64,000 bases of DNA from Cristatella mucedo. Taxonomy: Eukaryota > Bryozoa > Phylactolaemata > Cristatellidae. The notes under the pieces are model-generated. The model was not told the origin of the DNA. It searched no databases and saw only the letters and a program-made list of their open reading frames with translations. Of the stretch, positions 22,801 to 34,189 are shown one piece after another. The translations under genes were made by a program, and so were the position numbers. Each line of letters begins with the position of its first letter. The first letter of the stretch is position 1. Location of the stretch: assembly GCA_009760855.2 (NCBI GenBank), contig WPIO01000057.1:1632501-1696500 (forward strand), given 5' to 3'.

Positions 22801-23440
22801 CTCTGCAGCTAGGCTTGTCTGTCGTGAGCGTCACAGTTGCCACGTTACTCCACTTCTCGCCGATCTGCACTGGCTACCAGTCAAGCAACGGATTGAATTC
22901 AAGGTTTCGTCCCTCACTCTTAGGTCCCTTCATTCTATGTCTCTAGCCTATCTGTCAGATATACTTTTCTATCAGGCTAAGCATCGTACCAACCGCTTTT
23001 CGGAATCCAACAGTCTAGAAATAACTCATACAAACCATAAATCCTTTGGAGACCGTGCATTTAGTTCATATGCTCTCAAAGCCTGGAACTCCCTCCCGAC
23101 CTGCGTCAGAACATCCCCTGACCTGACCACATTTAAAAGGAACCTAAAAACACACCTATTTAGGACAGCATTTAGTGGGTCCTTGTGATTCGTCCTAGAT
23201 TTGCTTATGGGTGCTGACACTGTGCCTGCTGCCACTAAACACATTTGCATGCTGACCCTGTGCATGTCACCCCAAACCATATTATTCATTTCGTTTGTTT
23301 TTTCAAGCATGATTTTACTTACCATTCAATTGCATTTCACTTTACAGCCAATTTAAAGCGCCTAGAGAGAGATTAAGTTCTTTGAGGGCGCCTTATCAAG
23401 TGAATTATTATTATTCTTATGTTATTATTGTATCTAGTGC
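19870..23440 (+). mobile_element. LINE family B (L2 clade), near full length, inactive
   Basis: The 5' boundary comes from alignment with the copy at 60583. An N-terminal stretch typical of L2 elements (RQQLLSLRHLISNAFLDIN) lies at about 20085-20145. The endonuclease frame, 20405-21679, is open for 424 codons: LTETWLKS, GGRVAIVVRS, VVYLPPGTKSSF, MGDFTVHFDN, GHTLDQIFSY. Two catalytic positions look lost: GDFT for GDFN, and LSDP for the usual SDH. The reverse transcriptase region, 21730-22432, is broken into several frames but keeps FYADD at 22323-22337, with a TAG three codons on at 22344. The C-terminal domain, 22433-23188, is open (FGDRAFSSYALKAWNSL, FKRNLKTHLFRTAF). The 3' UTR ends with gagggcgccttatcaagtg and an ATT-repeat tail. 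It is the reference copy for all family B calls here. Confidence 0.9.
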
Positions 23441-23444
23441 AAGC

Positions 23445-23760
23445 ACACTAAAGCATACACAAGATCACGACAGACTCTAAATTGACCGGCCAATGATATC
23501 TAATATAGGTCGAACCAGTCTGTCCTACCGAAGGCCACATCTAGCTTTTTTGAAAATGCTGTGGAATCACGGATGAACAATCTAAACATGCGGATGTCAA
23601 CCTTATCTTTAACCGCTCCCAGATTAGCTCCTATATAGCGATTTCTGAGGTGATCTACCTAATCGCTTCTGTAGCATCTTGGTCGAGAAGATCTATAAGA
23701 TCAGTCAGTATATTCCAACGATGGCAGCGTCCCCTGGATTGCTGTCCCTTAATTATTTTC
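23445..23760 (+). mobile_element. LINE family B internal fragment, diverged
   Basis: Collinear with about 21280-21590 of the reference family B copy (caatctaaacatgcggatgtcaacc, ccgctcccagattagctcc, gagaagatctataagatcag). It directly follows the tail of the full copy and lacks both ends. Confidence 0.7.
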
Positions 23761-23859
23761 AGCAAGGCAGCGTATATATTCAAGGAGGTAACAATCTAAC
23801 TCGTCATAATATTCATATCCCAATCCACGAAAACAAGTTTAACTTTTTTGACAATGTCC

Positions 23860-24256
23860 TGCTTCTACTAGACGAGACGGAATCTTGCAGCTGCTGATAA
23901 GCTCAGTGCTTGCCTTGCCGAAATACAATTCTGAATGGCGGACAATTTATTGAACTTAAATGACCATACTATTGAAGTGCCGATCATAGAAAACCGTAAG
24001 CACTGAGTAGAATTAAAATATTTTGTTCTCGAACTAGGTGATGCTGCTGTGTAACTATCACCACGTGATCGAAATTTTAATGTCGATTTCGACAGCTGCC
24101 GTTATTTTAAAAGCATCATTCAGAATAATGCTCGTGCGGCTAGCCATCACCTCCGTTCCCTATCTAAGATTAGCAGCTGTCTTCCCCGGTCGCTCACAAA
24201 AGTTTTAACTAGCTCCTTAGCTATGTCTCGGCTTAGTTATTGTAATTCTTTTTTGC
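23860..24256 (+). mobile_element. LINE family A internal fragment, diverged
   Basis: Matches about 17820-18200 of the family A reference, downstream of the FYADD region: gctgctgataagctcagtgcttgcc, then ggctagccatcacctccgttcc, then ctcggcttagttattgtaattc. The match stops abruptly at 24256, where a long inverted repeat takes over. Confidence 0.75.
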
Positions 24257-24427
24257 TCACCTATTAAAGACACACTAGACAACTGTAATATAATACTAAT
24301 AATAATAATGCACTTCATAAAGCAAATTGTTATTATTATTATATTACATTTGTCTAGTGTGTCCTTAATAGGTGAGCAAAAAGAGAATTACAATAACTGA
24401 GCCGAGACATAGCTAAGGAGCTAGTTA
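24206..24427. repeat. Long inverted repeat (about 103 bp arms, short loop)
   Basis: The left arm, 24206-24309, is mirrored by the right arm, 24326-24427, with few mismatches around a loop of about 16 bases (gcacttcataaagcaa). The outer 50 bases of the left arm are the end of the family A fragment; the right arm holds the same LINE sequence in the opposite orientation. The inner part (gctcacctattaaagacacac and its mirror) is not LINE A. The centre has ATT-type repeats and a family-B-tail-like gcacttcataaag. It could be a foldback/MITE-like insertion, a template-switch inverted duplication, or an assembly artefact. Confidence 0.85.
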
Positions 24428-24429
24428 TG

Positions 24430-25029
24430 TAGTACAACTGAGTAAAGCAGGGCTACTTGTCACTTTAGGAATATAAGCAACGGTTTTGGTGAATTATTCC
24501 CTAGAAGAAGGGCTTTGCCAGTTTAAACCTCCTCCCCAGCCCTTAGGTCAACAATTAAAAATGATTTAACTTTTAAATTTTTGCATTTGCATAATATTGT
24601 ATGCAGAAGCTTTAGCACCCCTCGTTTGAAACTAACAAGCCTTCGTTTATCTGTCAGATGACACGCATGAATTCAATTCTTTAGCAAATGAGGCACAAGT
24701 CTTCCAGGCGTGCTGCAATTTTAGTAGCGCAATATTATACTCGGTGTGATCCATTGCAAAGCTTCTCATATTCTATTTGTTGGGAATGCAGACTTTGGAT
24801 AGCAGCGATATTAAAAAAATAGCATATCGGCTTAGAGTCCATCCTTGGAAAAGTTTACAGCATGACACTTATGGCAACCAATAAATGTATGTTTTGACCT
24901 CAATAATCAGTATTCAATTATATTTTTCCGTAAAATGCAATATTCAACTGATATATATCTCTTAAACATAGGTATGACGTTACTTAAAGAATGACCACCA
25001 ATCAGGTAATTATTTCGGAGACTTAGACA
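24430..25029. other. No recognised feature
   Basis: AT-rich spacer. Nothing recognisable apart from short poly-A/T runs. Confidence 0.4.
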
Positions 25030-25200
25030 AGCGAATGCAAATAAATGGTAAGTAAAATCATGCTTAAAAACAAAAACAATGAATAATATGGTTAGGGGTG
25101 ACATGCACAGGGTCAGCATGCTAATTTCGTTCGTGGCGGCATGCACAGTGTAAGCACACATAAGCACATGAAGGACGAATCACTAAGCTTGCAATTTTGG
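25030..25200 (-). mobile_element. LINE family B 3' UTR fragment
   Basis: The reverse complement matches about 23190-23330 of the reference: ggttaggggtgacatgcacagggtcagcatg is the complement of the catgctgaccctgtgcatgtcacc region. Both the terminal tail and the coding part are missing. Confidence 0.7.
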
Positions 25201-25239
25201 CTAGTGGCATTATGAACAGTATCAAAATGCATGAGCAGT

Positions 25240-25935
25240 GCAGAGAATAATAATATTAAATAATAACCACAAAATACAATTGATAAGGCACCCTAAAAGA
25301 GTTCAACGTCTACACAGGTGCTTTATATTTGCTGCAAAGGAAACGCACGATCAACTACTGAGTGGTATCATGCTTTAAAAACAACATGAATGACTTGGTT
25401 AGGGGTGACATGCACAGGGTTAGCATGAAAATGTCAATTGTGGCAGCATACTGCAGTTTCAGCATTCATAAGTACATACAAGACGAATCAGAGAGACCCA
25501 CTAAATGCTGTGATATTTAGGTCCGTTATAAATTTATTTTCTAATCTAGGCAAGTAAGCGGACGTCGTGATAGAAGTCGAGAGTGATTTCCGGGCTTTGG
25601 GAACTTACAAACTTAAGGCATGGTCTCCCAATGACTTGAGGTTTGTAGGAGGTATTGATAAAGAGTTAGATTCCGAAAACCTGTCAGTACGATGCTTGGC
25701 CTGTTCCGGATGTAGATCTAACAGGTAGGCAGGAGCTAAAGAAAATAGCGACCTAAAAGTGAGCAACAAAAACGTAGAAGGTGGTCTTTGGCTCGATTGG
25801 TAGCCACTGAAGGCTGGTGAGAAGTGGTGTGAAGTGACGACCGCAATTTTCACGAAAGACATTCATAGGTGCAGAGTTCTGCACCAGCTTTGCCTCATTG
25901 CAGATGCTGGTAAGCCGGCAATAATGATGTACTAA
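25240..25935 (-). mobile_element. LINE family B, 5'-truncated, minus strand
   Basis: The 3' tail is at about 25240-25330 (aataataatattaaataata, then gataaggcaccctaaaagagtt). Next comes the 3' UTR with ggttaggggtgacatgcacagggtt, then the C-terminal coding part at 25862-25605, open for 85 codons (HHFSPAFSGYQSS, EQAKHRTDRFSESNSL, TNLKSLGDHA). Nothing 5' of the C-terminal domain is well preserved. Confidence 0.8.
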
Positions 25936-26560
25936 AGTCAAGATGAATTACTTGAAACCACTAAATGCTGAGACAAATAGATGCGTTTTAGCATAGTTTA
26001 ACTGTGTTCAAGCAAATGGATGTCGTAAATCAAGACGGAAGTGCATTGTCCCTGTTTTAGAAGCTTATTTACAAATAGCATGGTCTTCCAAGGTTTCGAG
26101 GTTCCTACGAGGTTTGTGTAAACGATGTGATTCTAAAAGAGTGTGCTAATATGCTGAGCCTGGTAGGGGAATAACTTTGGTGCGTAGCTGGGGTCAAATA
26201 ATGGCAGATGCCCAAGTTTGAGTTACAGCACCTGAAGGTCGATACGTTGCGGTATTACGAGCTTGTGCATTTCAGTAAGAAACGATGTACTGTGGCTGCT
26301 GCCACCATAACAACAGTCAGATTTATTTGCAGAGTTTTGCGGCAGCTGCACAACCGGTAGACCAGCAAGCAGTTACTTGCAGAATTCAAGAAGGAATGTT
26401 GCCAATGCATGTATCAAGTTAAATCCCGTATCTTTAGCTAAACAAGACCAATATTCAACTGTGTTATGAAGCTGGAAGTGGGCACACTTGACTGTTTGGC
26501 TGATGTGGTCGCCTAATGAAAGGTCACTTTGGCATGTGACATGAAGATTTTTTTATGAGT
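25936..26560 (-). mobile_element. Highly diverged LINE family B fragment
   Basis: The same order of family B landmarks can be followed at low identity: aatgctgagacaaatag, then the C-terminal coding region with catggtcttccaaggtttcg, then gcagagttttgcggcagctgcac, then the conserved gaccagcaagcagtta stretch. It is older than the neighbouring copy and has no readable frame. Confidence 0.5.
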
Positions 26561-26689
26561 TCATGTGAGATGTAAAAGTGTGCAGAGCCAATTGCTAGTT
26601 TTGAACTTTCAAATTTCTGAATCAAAATTGATTTTCCCATTATTTTAAGTTGGTCCAGTCATCTTTGAATTAAGGAGCATGCTACTAAC

Positions 26690-26800
26690 TATTCAGTAAT
26701 TCTTCCATTGCAGAAAATTGAATGCACCTAGAAAGACGTCGAGAGTTTTCTGAGGGGGCTTTATCAAGTGTGATATTATTATTATTATAATCTTTGTGAG
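26690..26800 (+). mobile_element. LINE family B 3' terminus
   Basis: About 100 bases equal to the family B 3' end: gcagaaaattgaatgcacctagaaag, then tctgagggggctttatcaagtg, and an ATT-repeat tail. It is a severely 5'-truncated copy. Confidence 0.75.
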
Positions 26801-26989
26801 GATGGTTTGCTACCATCTAGTGGCATCAGTAATCCTTGTAAGCAGAAAGGAAATTTAGAGAGTTTGATTTGCCGGAGGAATGGGACAGATTAAAGAGAAA
26901 GTACAGCTAAGTATCATCTGCATAGAAGTAAAGCCTAGATAGTGCTTGGCAAACACATCGGAAAGAGTTTGAGTATTACATGTTTTACC

Positions 26990-27690
26990 AAATTTCTACT
27001 TTAAGAAAAGAGTGGGGCGCATTACTAGTTGATGATTGGATACAGAGCAAATTTCTAAAGAGGCTGGCTAACAAGGTCCGTGAAAGCTTGGCTCTTCCGT
27101 ACCTAGCTGAACTGCTGTACCACATTCAGCCTCCTCGCGCCCTCGAGCATTGTATGGGCTCTCAAGTATTTGTTTGAATCCTCAGCTGAATGGCCGTCGG
27201 TGACAGAAGCTTCAGCTCTGCAGGTCCTAGACTGCGGAACTCACTTTCACGAAGCTAACGCTATCGTTGTCCAGTGGTTAGCCTGCTTGCCGTGATGTAG
27301 GTCTAGCTGAGGTAGTGTGCTCGAGCCCTGAGACAGATGTACAGTTCGTGAATAGATTTAAAATGTTCCTGGGGCACTATAAAAATGCGCACTATTTATT
27401 TATTTATTTATTTAACGATAACTACACTCCTTCTGCTGACTATGGCATATTCTTTCCAGTGATCCTAAGCTGCTACTTCAATGCTACCCATTACTTCAAC
27501 TGCATTCCGACTCTGCTAACCTTCCCGTTTCTCCTCACTTTGTGAGATGAAGTCTATTGGCAACCGAATGCATAGGGATAACAACTTACTATGCGTGTGA
27601 GCTATACACTATCTCCTGCCTAAGAACCACGCAGTCTCTGTGGCTTTGTGAAGTTACAGTCGGAGATAAATTACTGTACATCTTCGGCTT
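26990..27690 (+). mobile_element. LINE family A 3' fragment, containing a SINE
   Basis: Matches the C-terminal domain and 3' end of family A: gatacagagcaaatttctaaag, then cctagctgaactgctgtacca, gtcggtgacagaagcttcagctctgcagg, tggcatattctttccagtgatcc, and gaagttacagtcggagataaatta at the end. Interrupted at 27261-27412 by a SINE. Confidence 0.8.
27261..27412 (+). mobile_element. tRNA-derived SINE inserted in LINE A
   Basis: A plus-strand tRNA-like head (box A ttgtccagtggttagcctgc; box B-like gtgctcgagccctgag) is followed by a short body with cctggggcactataaaaatg and a tail of TTTA repeats. The five bases TAACG flank it (27256-27260 and 27413-27417), and the family A sequence resumes in order on the right, so the element is an insertion. 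It is more diverged than the SINEs at 17.5 and 45.9 kb. Confidence 0.7.
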
Positions 27691-28194
27691 AAGATTTTAG
27701 GACCAAGCACAGAGCCTTGAGGTACGTTGTATGTTAGTGGTTTCTTGTTTGATTATCTTTCATTAAAGTCAATAATCTGCAGTTTCTGAGTGAATTAGGA
27801 CCTGAACGATTGAAATGCAGCACCAATGAAGCATAGGGGAGACGAGAATCGCAAAAGGACTTGGCAAATTTCAGTATCAATAGCTTCCATTATATCTCGC
27901 AAAACAAGCAGAGAGACTCCAATGAAGTTTTCACTCCTATGCAGGTGGGTATAAGCTTGAAACTATATGCACTGATTTCCTGTAAATTCTGCCTATAACT
28001 TAGTAGCCTGGTTTGAAGATTTCTTGTATAGGTCGATATAGTCTGCCTGGACTCAATCCAACGTCTTTTATAGGAACGGTTAAACAGCGACTGCATGGAT
28101 GTTGCTAAAGTTTTCTTAGAGTAATTTTTCTTTCTTTGGGCTTCTCCTGATTACATCCTTTTGGAAAGTTTCTAAGACATGAACTGCGGCTATT
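27691..28194. other. No recognised feature
   Basis: AT-rich spacer. A minus-strand frame of 68 codons (27890-28096), rich in Arg, Gln and Ser, is not assignable. Confidence 0.35.
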
Positions 28195-30134
28195 TCAAGT
28201 TTTAGGTTGTTAGCTAGTATCTAAGTATCATAAATGCCGGACTTGGAGACTGGGACCTCAGAACTATTCGTCTTTTAGGATTTCGATGCGAACTTCAGGT
28301 TGATGTCACTCCTGGCATCTACGCCAGTCAATAATTAGAAGCTTTATGGAATCAAGTGAAAGGATTCCTGGCTAGCTGCTCCCACCCTGGGGATTGACCC
28401 CCTGATCTTGTCTATCCGGATGACAGAGAAGCTAAATAGGCTATCTGCACGATCATCACAAGGCTCATTAGTAATGGGCCAACCTGAGATCGATTACATA
28501 AATTGATGATCGTATATATCAGCTTTTTTGGATCCTTTTGGATTCCTGTGTCAACCATGTTCTATGAAACTAGATTTTGTATTTTCTGGATTGATTGATT
28601 TCAATCTAAAGTAATCTTCACGTACCTGTCGATGATCAGTCAGTCCTCACTTTTGTGCTAGCTTTCGCTAATTACATCTAAGCCGTTCTGTTGAGGCTAC
28701 GCCGTGTGCGTATTCAGGCTTTCCAACTCATTGAGCCTGTCTGCTAGTGAGGTGTTGCCACAACCTGCCAACAATAAGAGCACGAATGCAGAATAAAGCA
28801 GCTAAGGTGAAGCGAACATTTTCGCATGGGCAGCATCGATGTCTAAATTAATACTGTTTACCAACTCAGAGGTGATTTTAGGTTAGTAGGTCGGACACTG
28901 TATAATGGATGAATGTAGCATGTGGTCTGAGAAGTCTAATTTTCTACTAATTTGCGATAAAAGTGGTTGTTGTAGGAGCCCATTTAGTTTAGTTTGTAAG
29001 CCTGATAACTAGTGCCGAATAAATGACCTGCCCGACAAAACGAGTCAGTCATTGCATACAGTTAGGTGACGAAGGCGTTGCTTACCTTATTAAAATGAAT
29101 GCAAAAATCCGCCCAATCGAATGAATAGATGTAAGTCAACTATAATAGAAATCAAATCAGAGAAATCTGAGACACTGAAGGACTTAGTACCTAGGGGTTG
29201 ATAGACTGCTGATGCTAGTGGTAGCTTGTTGCCGAGTAAGCAACGGACGTTTGATTTAAAATTTAATTGAGGTGACTGCCAGCTTCTTGGAATAAAAAAT
29301 TGAGTTAACGATAACTGCGACTCCATCTCAGTTTTTGATTTATCTAGGAGTTTTGCAGACTGAGAAGCCTTTCGGGGTAGCCCCTTTGATGAATTTGCAT
29401 TTTACCAAATTTAGTAAGTTTTGGTCAAGGTGAACATGTTGAGGTCTTTGTGAAACAAAGTGGCGTTTAGTTATTGGGTTTATTGAACGTTGAGAGATGG
29501 TTTTAATTGTAAAAAATTAATGATATTACAGCCCGAGCTTATCAGGTCTCATGACCCCTAGTTTAGTGAGATTCACAGAAAAGTATCGAGATAGAACGCC
29601 CTGAGCGGTTCAAAATTATGTAGAAATACCAAAACACTCGGTTTCTCAGCTCACGGCTTCACATTGGGCTCCAAGGCCCTTTGAATTTGTAAATGCCTAA
29701 TTTACAAACTTTATTTCCAGCAATAGCATCCAGAACCGAATTTAAACAAAGATATAAAAACGCTAATAAGTACATGCGATCATTATAGGTATGCAGGTTA
29801 TTAGAGGAATGCATATCTCTTCCAACTGTAGACACGGCTGAAGTGGCTACAAGCAGTGAAGTTCTCGGTGTACCAAGTGCACTCTAAAATGTAGCAGATT
29901 TTCTGAATATGCGAGACCATTGAACAAGCCCTATTAAACACTATATTATAGAAGTAATTAAGTTTTGTTATTAACTTGGATGATGCAGAACTATCAGTAC
30001 TTCCTGAAAAGGATCCATATACGATTGATTAATTTATAACAGAAGCTAACAGCTTTAAGTATGTACGATTAAAAAAAAGTTTAAAAAGAAAGAAATCGTA
30101 ATAAAAAGAGCACAACAAAAACAAGTACCAAAAA
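28195..30134 (-). mobile_element. L2-derived 1.9 kb unit, copy 1 (minus strand)
   Basis: Collinear over its full length with 34874-36811. Translated on the minus strand it holds a family-B-like endonuclease segment (29326-29090: GNKLPLASAVYQPLGTKSFS, VSDFSDLISI). Closer to 28.4 kb it holds the linker region that matches DDLADRFSRF and KIDKIRESI of family B. The part from about 29400 to 30134 has no counterpart in the reference B copy and may be an alternative 5' UTR. The unit lacks the reverse transcriptase and the 3' end, and both copies stop at the same point (gttagctagtatctaagtatc). Confidence 0.7.
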
Positions 30135-30954
30135 AATTCGGTTCTGACAGTGATAGGCGAGCATACGTTTCTTATTGTATAGTACACTTTTCCTTTGCAT
30201 GCAAAGATTCACATATTATCTAGGAGGCTGCTGCTTTATTTGCTAATTTTCTTGCTAACTTGGAACTTGAGATAATAATTAAAGTGATTGCCAAAGGCTA
30301 AATAATATATACTTGTTAATTATCACAGGTACCCTAAAAATGTAAATTCGTATGTTGGAAAGTGATGCATTTATTGCTTTATAAAAATCCCAAGCACATT
30401 TAAAGTGAAACCGAGGATGGAGATATTCCGCACAAGATGCAAATTAGTCATTCCCTTGCCATTACAACATTAATTCCGTCTTTTAATGGCTAATAGGTCA
30501 ATTTATACGAAGATTACTTCAGCCATATATTTTAGTTCTTGGTATGTCGGTAGCTTCCAAATTTCATCCGTGTTAATATAGGGACGCATATAGGTGATGG
30601 TCAACTGCTTGGTAGTGAACTTTTATATTAACGTACACTTCTATTTAGATGTCAGATACCCCAATCGTTGCATCTAAAAAAGGAAAGGCACTTCGGATGG
30701 AATTTCGATAAATGCAACTTCTTTTACAATTCAATAGTAATGCAAGAAAAGTTCAAGGCTGCCGGTTTGGTTCGAGTTAGAAGGGTGTACGACCCTGGAA
30801 GAAAACAGTGTATTTTGTCTAAAGCTTAGCTGGTCTTTTGATGCGAACAAATTATGAGTGCAAGTCCGAATTAAAATCGAACAAAATCTAACCGGGTATA
30901 CAAGACTCGCTTGGTAAACCTATAGTCTATTCAATTTGCTGATGAATTTGTAAA
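30135..30954. other. No recognised feature
   Basis: AT-rich sequence with no frame or repeat that I can assign. Confidence 0.4.
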
Positions 30955-31728
30955 GTAATGTAATGTAATGTATCTCCGTCTGTAACTCCACAAAGTCATA
31001 AAGACCATGTGGGCGTTACTCAGGAGAGTTTTGTATAGCGCACTCACAGCCTAAGCGGCTTTCGGTACGCATTCGGTAGCCAACAGACTTCGTCTCACGC
31101 AACAAAGAGAAAGTGGGAAGCATAGCAGAGTCAGGAGAGCAGTTGAGGCAGTGAGTTGCATAGAAGTAGCAGCTCAGGACTGCTGAAAAGGATGTGCCAT
31201 AGTCGGAAATAGGAGAGTAGTTATCGTCGCTTAAGAATTGTGGAAGCGAGCTCCACATTCTTGGATCAGCAGTGCTAAAGCTACTGTCGCCAACTGTCTT
31301 TAAGCGAATGAATGTGACAGCTAATTTATTGTCCACACAGAACCTGAGGCTCGAAAAAGCTGAAACTGATGCAGCAGCTCAGCTAGGTATGAAGGAACCA
31401 AGCCGTGCCGGGCCTTGTGGGTTAACGTAAGAACTTTGCTCTGTATCCTTTGTCAACCGGCAACCTTACTAGCTCAATCAGCAAAGGAGACACATAGTCA
31501 AACCGCTGGGACTTGAAGACCCGCCTTGTAGCCCTATTCATTGTCCGCTGTAATGGCATAATAGCTTTCTTTGGCAGCTCAACCAAAAGGGAATGACAAT
31601 AATCAAACCGAGACAGAACTAGAAAACAAGTTAAATTTTTTACAAGCTACTGTGGGAGACAGCTCCTAATCTTGGACAGGGTTCGGATGTGATGGCTAGT
31701 CGACGAATGGAGAAAGTCAAGTTTTCAA
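30955..31728 (-). mobile_element. LINE family A, 5'-truncated, minus strand
   Basis: Begins with the complement of the family A tail (gtaatgtaatgtaatgtatctccgtctgtaactcc). The C-terminal domain is open for 106 codons (31336-31016: DNKLAVTFIRLKTVGDSS, DYGTSFSAVLSCYFYATHCL). Homology continues to about 31728 (gatggctagtcgacgaatgg). Its frame is one of the better preserved in the window, so it is younger than many of its neighbours. Confidence 0.85.
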
Positions 31729-31734
31729 AATACA

Positions 31735-32190
31735 ATGATAATAACACACTTTGTGAAGATCTCACAGGTGACTAAATCAATCTCTATGAGCTTTACATAC
31801 GCTAAAAAGGAAGGAAGATTTAATGGTTACTAGTAGAGCGATCGATAGGCAACAATAACTAAATGGGCAGGGGTGACATGTACACGCTCAGGATGCAAGT
31901 ATTGTTAGTGGCCGCATGCACAGTGTCAGCAACCACAAGCATGCAAATGACGAACAACAGTGACTTACTAAAGGATGTCATACATAGGTGCATTTTACAT
32001 TCTTTTCAAATGTGGTCAAGTTGGAATATGCCACGACGCGAGTTAGAGGTGAATTCCATGCTTTGAGGGCATACGAACCAATGGTACAGTCTCCAAAGGA
32101 CTTGAGCATGGTACGAGGTATGGGTAAAAACTTTGCTTCAGAAATGCGATTAAAAATTGATAAGCCGGTTGGGAGGAATTTATCTAATTG
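31735..32190 (-). mobile_element. LINE family B 3' fragment, minus strand
   Basis: Complement of the family B terminus (cactttgtgaagatctcaca), 3' UTR (ggggtgacatgtacacgctcaggatg) and the last coding segment (SFGDCTIGSYALKAWNSPL, read on minus). It ends near 32190 against the tail of a second minus-strand B copy. Confidence 0.75.
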
Positions 32191-32204
32191 GTTGGCTGGG
32201 TTCA

Positions 32205-33230
32205 ATATAACAATACTAATTACACACTTGATGAGCCACACAAAGCGACCTGAGTCTCTTTCTAGGTGCTTTACATTGGCTGCAAAGGAAACAGGAGCGT
32301 TAAGACAGTGGTATATTGGTTGATGAACAACATGAATAAAATGTTCAAGGGTTGCATGCACATGGTCAGCATTAAAGTGTGGTCAGTGGCAGCAAGCACA
32401 GTGTCAGCACAAAAAATTCACAAGTAACTGCGTTTTTAATTTTTTTTTAAATGTCCTCAAGTCAAGGGATGTGGTAATGCAAGTGGTGAAAGAGATAGCA
32501 CACTTTCGGAGCATAGGAATGAAACGTACGGTATCCTAACGATTTTAGGTTCGAACGAGATATTAATAAACAGTTATGTTACGAAAAACATGTGGTATGA
32601 TGCTTTGCCTGGTGCAGGAGTAGGTCTGATAGGTAGGTTCGAGACAAAGAATAAAGGGACTCAAAAGTGAGCGACCAACACTTGAAATCGTTCCCTTTGC
32701 TCTATTGACAGCCAGTGCAGGTAGGCAAGAAGTGGAGTTGACATGGCAACAGCAATGCGATGGCAGACAAGACTATCTGCAGAGCTTTGCAACAGCTGTA
32801 AGCACCTAATTACACATGCCTGTAGGCCAGGAAGCAGTGAGTTACAAAAGTGTAGATGCGAAATCACAAATGCACGGACCAACTTTGACGTAGCATCCCT
32901 ATCTAAAAAAGCCCAAACTTCAGCATTATTATGTAGCTGAAGGTAGGTAGACTTGATCGTGGAGGTGATGTGGTCGTTTGAGTAAAGCTCACTTCCTAAC
33001 ATTACACCTAGATGTATGCGGATTTAACTGGAGATACTGGCAAAGTCGATTGTGAGTACTAACCTTTCCAATTTTTGATTGACACTTGGTTTGACCGTAA
33101 CTAGTAAGTTAGTTTTATTTTCATTCAAATTAAGAAAATTTGCAGCCATCCATTCGCGGATATCATCAATTCATGCAGCAAAGGAGTTGGGAAATTTTGA
33201 CGTGTTTGGAAAAGATACAGAAAATCAGGA
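32205..33230 (-). mobile_element. LINE family B, 5'-truncated, minus strand
   Basis: The tail region is at about 32205-32290 (acaatactaattacacacttgatgag, then tctctttctaggtgctttac). Next comes the 3' UTR, then the C-terminal coding part (33002-32661: YSNDHITSTIKSTYLQLHNN, SKLVRAFVISHLHFCNSLL), and finally the stretch matching AANFLKVNNDKTNLLV of the reference near 33120. The 5' end is lost upstream of the catalytic region. Its tail abuts the truncated end of the previous B copy, so one was probably inserted into or beside the other. Confidence 0.8.
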
Positions 33231-34185
33231 CTGCCTCTCAGACATGACGAATCAAGTGAAATACAGTATTGGTGCTAAGAGTCTGCTAAGCTGTTGTATA
33301 ACTTGAATAGTTGTTGTTGTAGAGCTACTAGTTTCAGGCATATTATATTATAATCAGCATATTCGAGCAACTGTTGTTCGCCTGCATTTAGGTCCGGTGG
33401 CTGGTTTAAGGAACTATATCGCCCGAGAAAGCTTAGGCCTGAAACAAGTTAAAAAACATGTTGCACTTTGAGAACTTATAGACAAAGTGATTGAATGTCT
33501 AGATTTATAGGAGCGTGGTCACTTAGTAATCTGCTAAATCTAAGAAAACATCTTGGACTTGGGTTTCATATCATCTAGTTGATTCCAAGATGCCAACGAG
33601 ACAAACAGGGTTTCAGGCAGACGAGTTCTCGAAAGCCCACTCAAAGTCTAAATTAACTGATTACACATGAATTCACCAACATATTGTGTCTTAAGCATTC
33701 CGAATAAATTGAGTACCATAGTAAATTTGTAGGACTACCGATCTATGCAATGGTGAATGCTGGATAGGAAATCTTCACTATTTATTATTCTCTGTTAGTT
33801 CGAAGCTACCTCAACTGTAGCTAAGAATACGTCTGAAAGCTAGGCATGCAGGAGATTTTGATGCAAACATCTCAAAACCTTGCCCCCAATATATTTGCTT
33901 AATTCATATTGATTCGTAAATACTATTTTTCTATGCCTGATAACACTTACACAACAAGTCCTACAATCGTCCCTGTAATTCATAAAACTGCGTGAAATGA
34001 TCACCTATCGTTACTAATTTTCTGCCTATATAATCACATGCAGATATCACATTTAGACTACCTAGCCTTCCCCCACATCTTAATTCACCTGCAAATCCCG
34101 CAGCTAAATTGACTTTTAGCACTTGAATCTAATACAATTAAGTTATGAGTTGTATTAAAACAATATTTCATGCATTGACTGACTA
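33231..34185. other. No recognised feature
   Basis: AT-rich sequence with no frame, repeat or element match seen. Confidence 0.4.
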
Positions 34186-34189
34186 ATTT

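Noticed and set aside
24206-24427. Rho-independent terminator or structured RNA gene
   Set aside because: The hairpin is far too long, half of it is LINE sequence, and the genome is eukaryotic.
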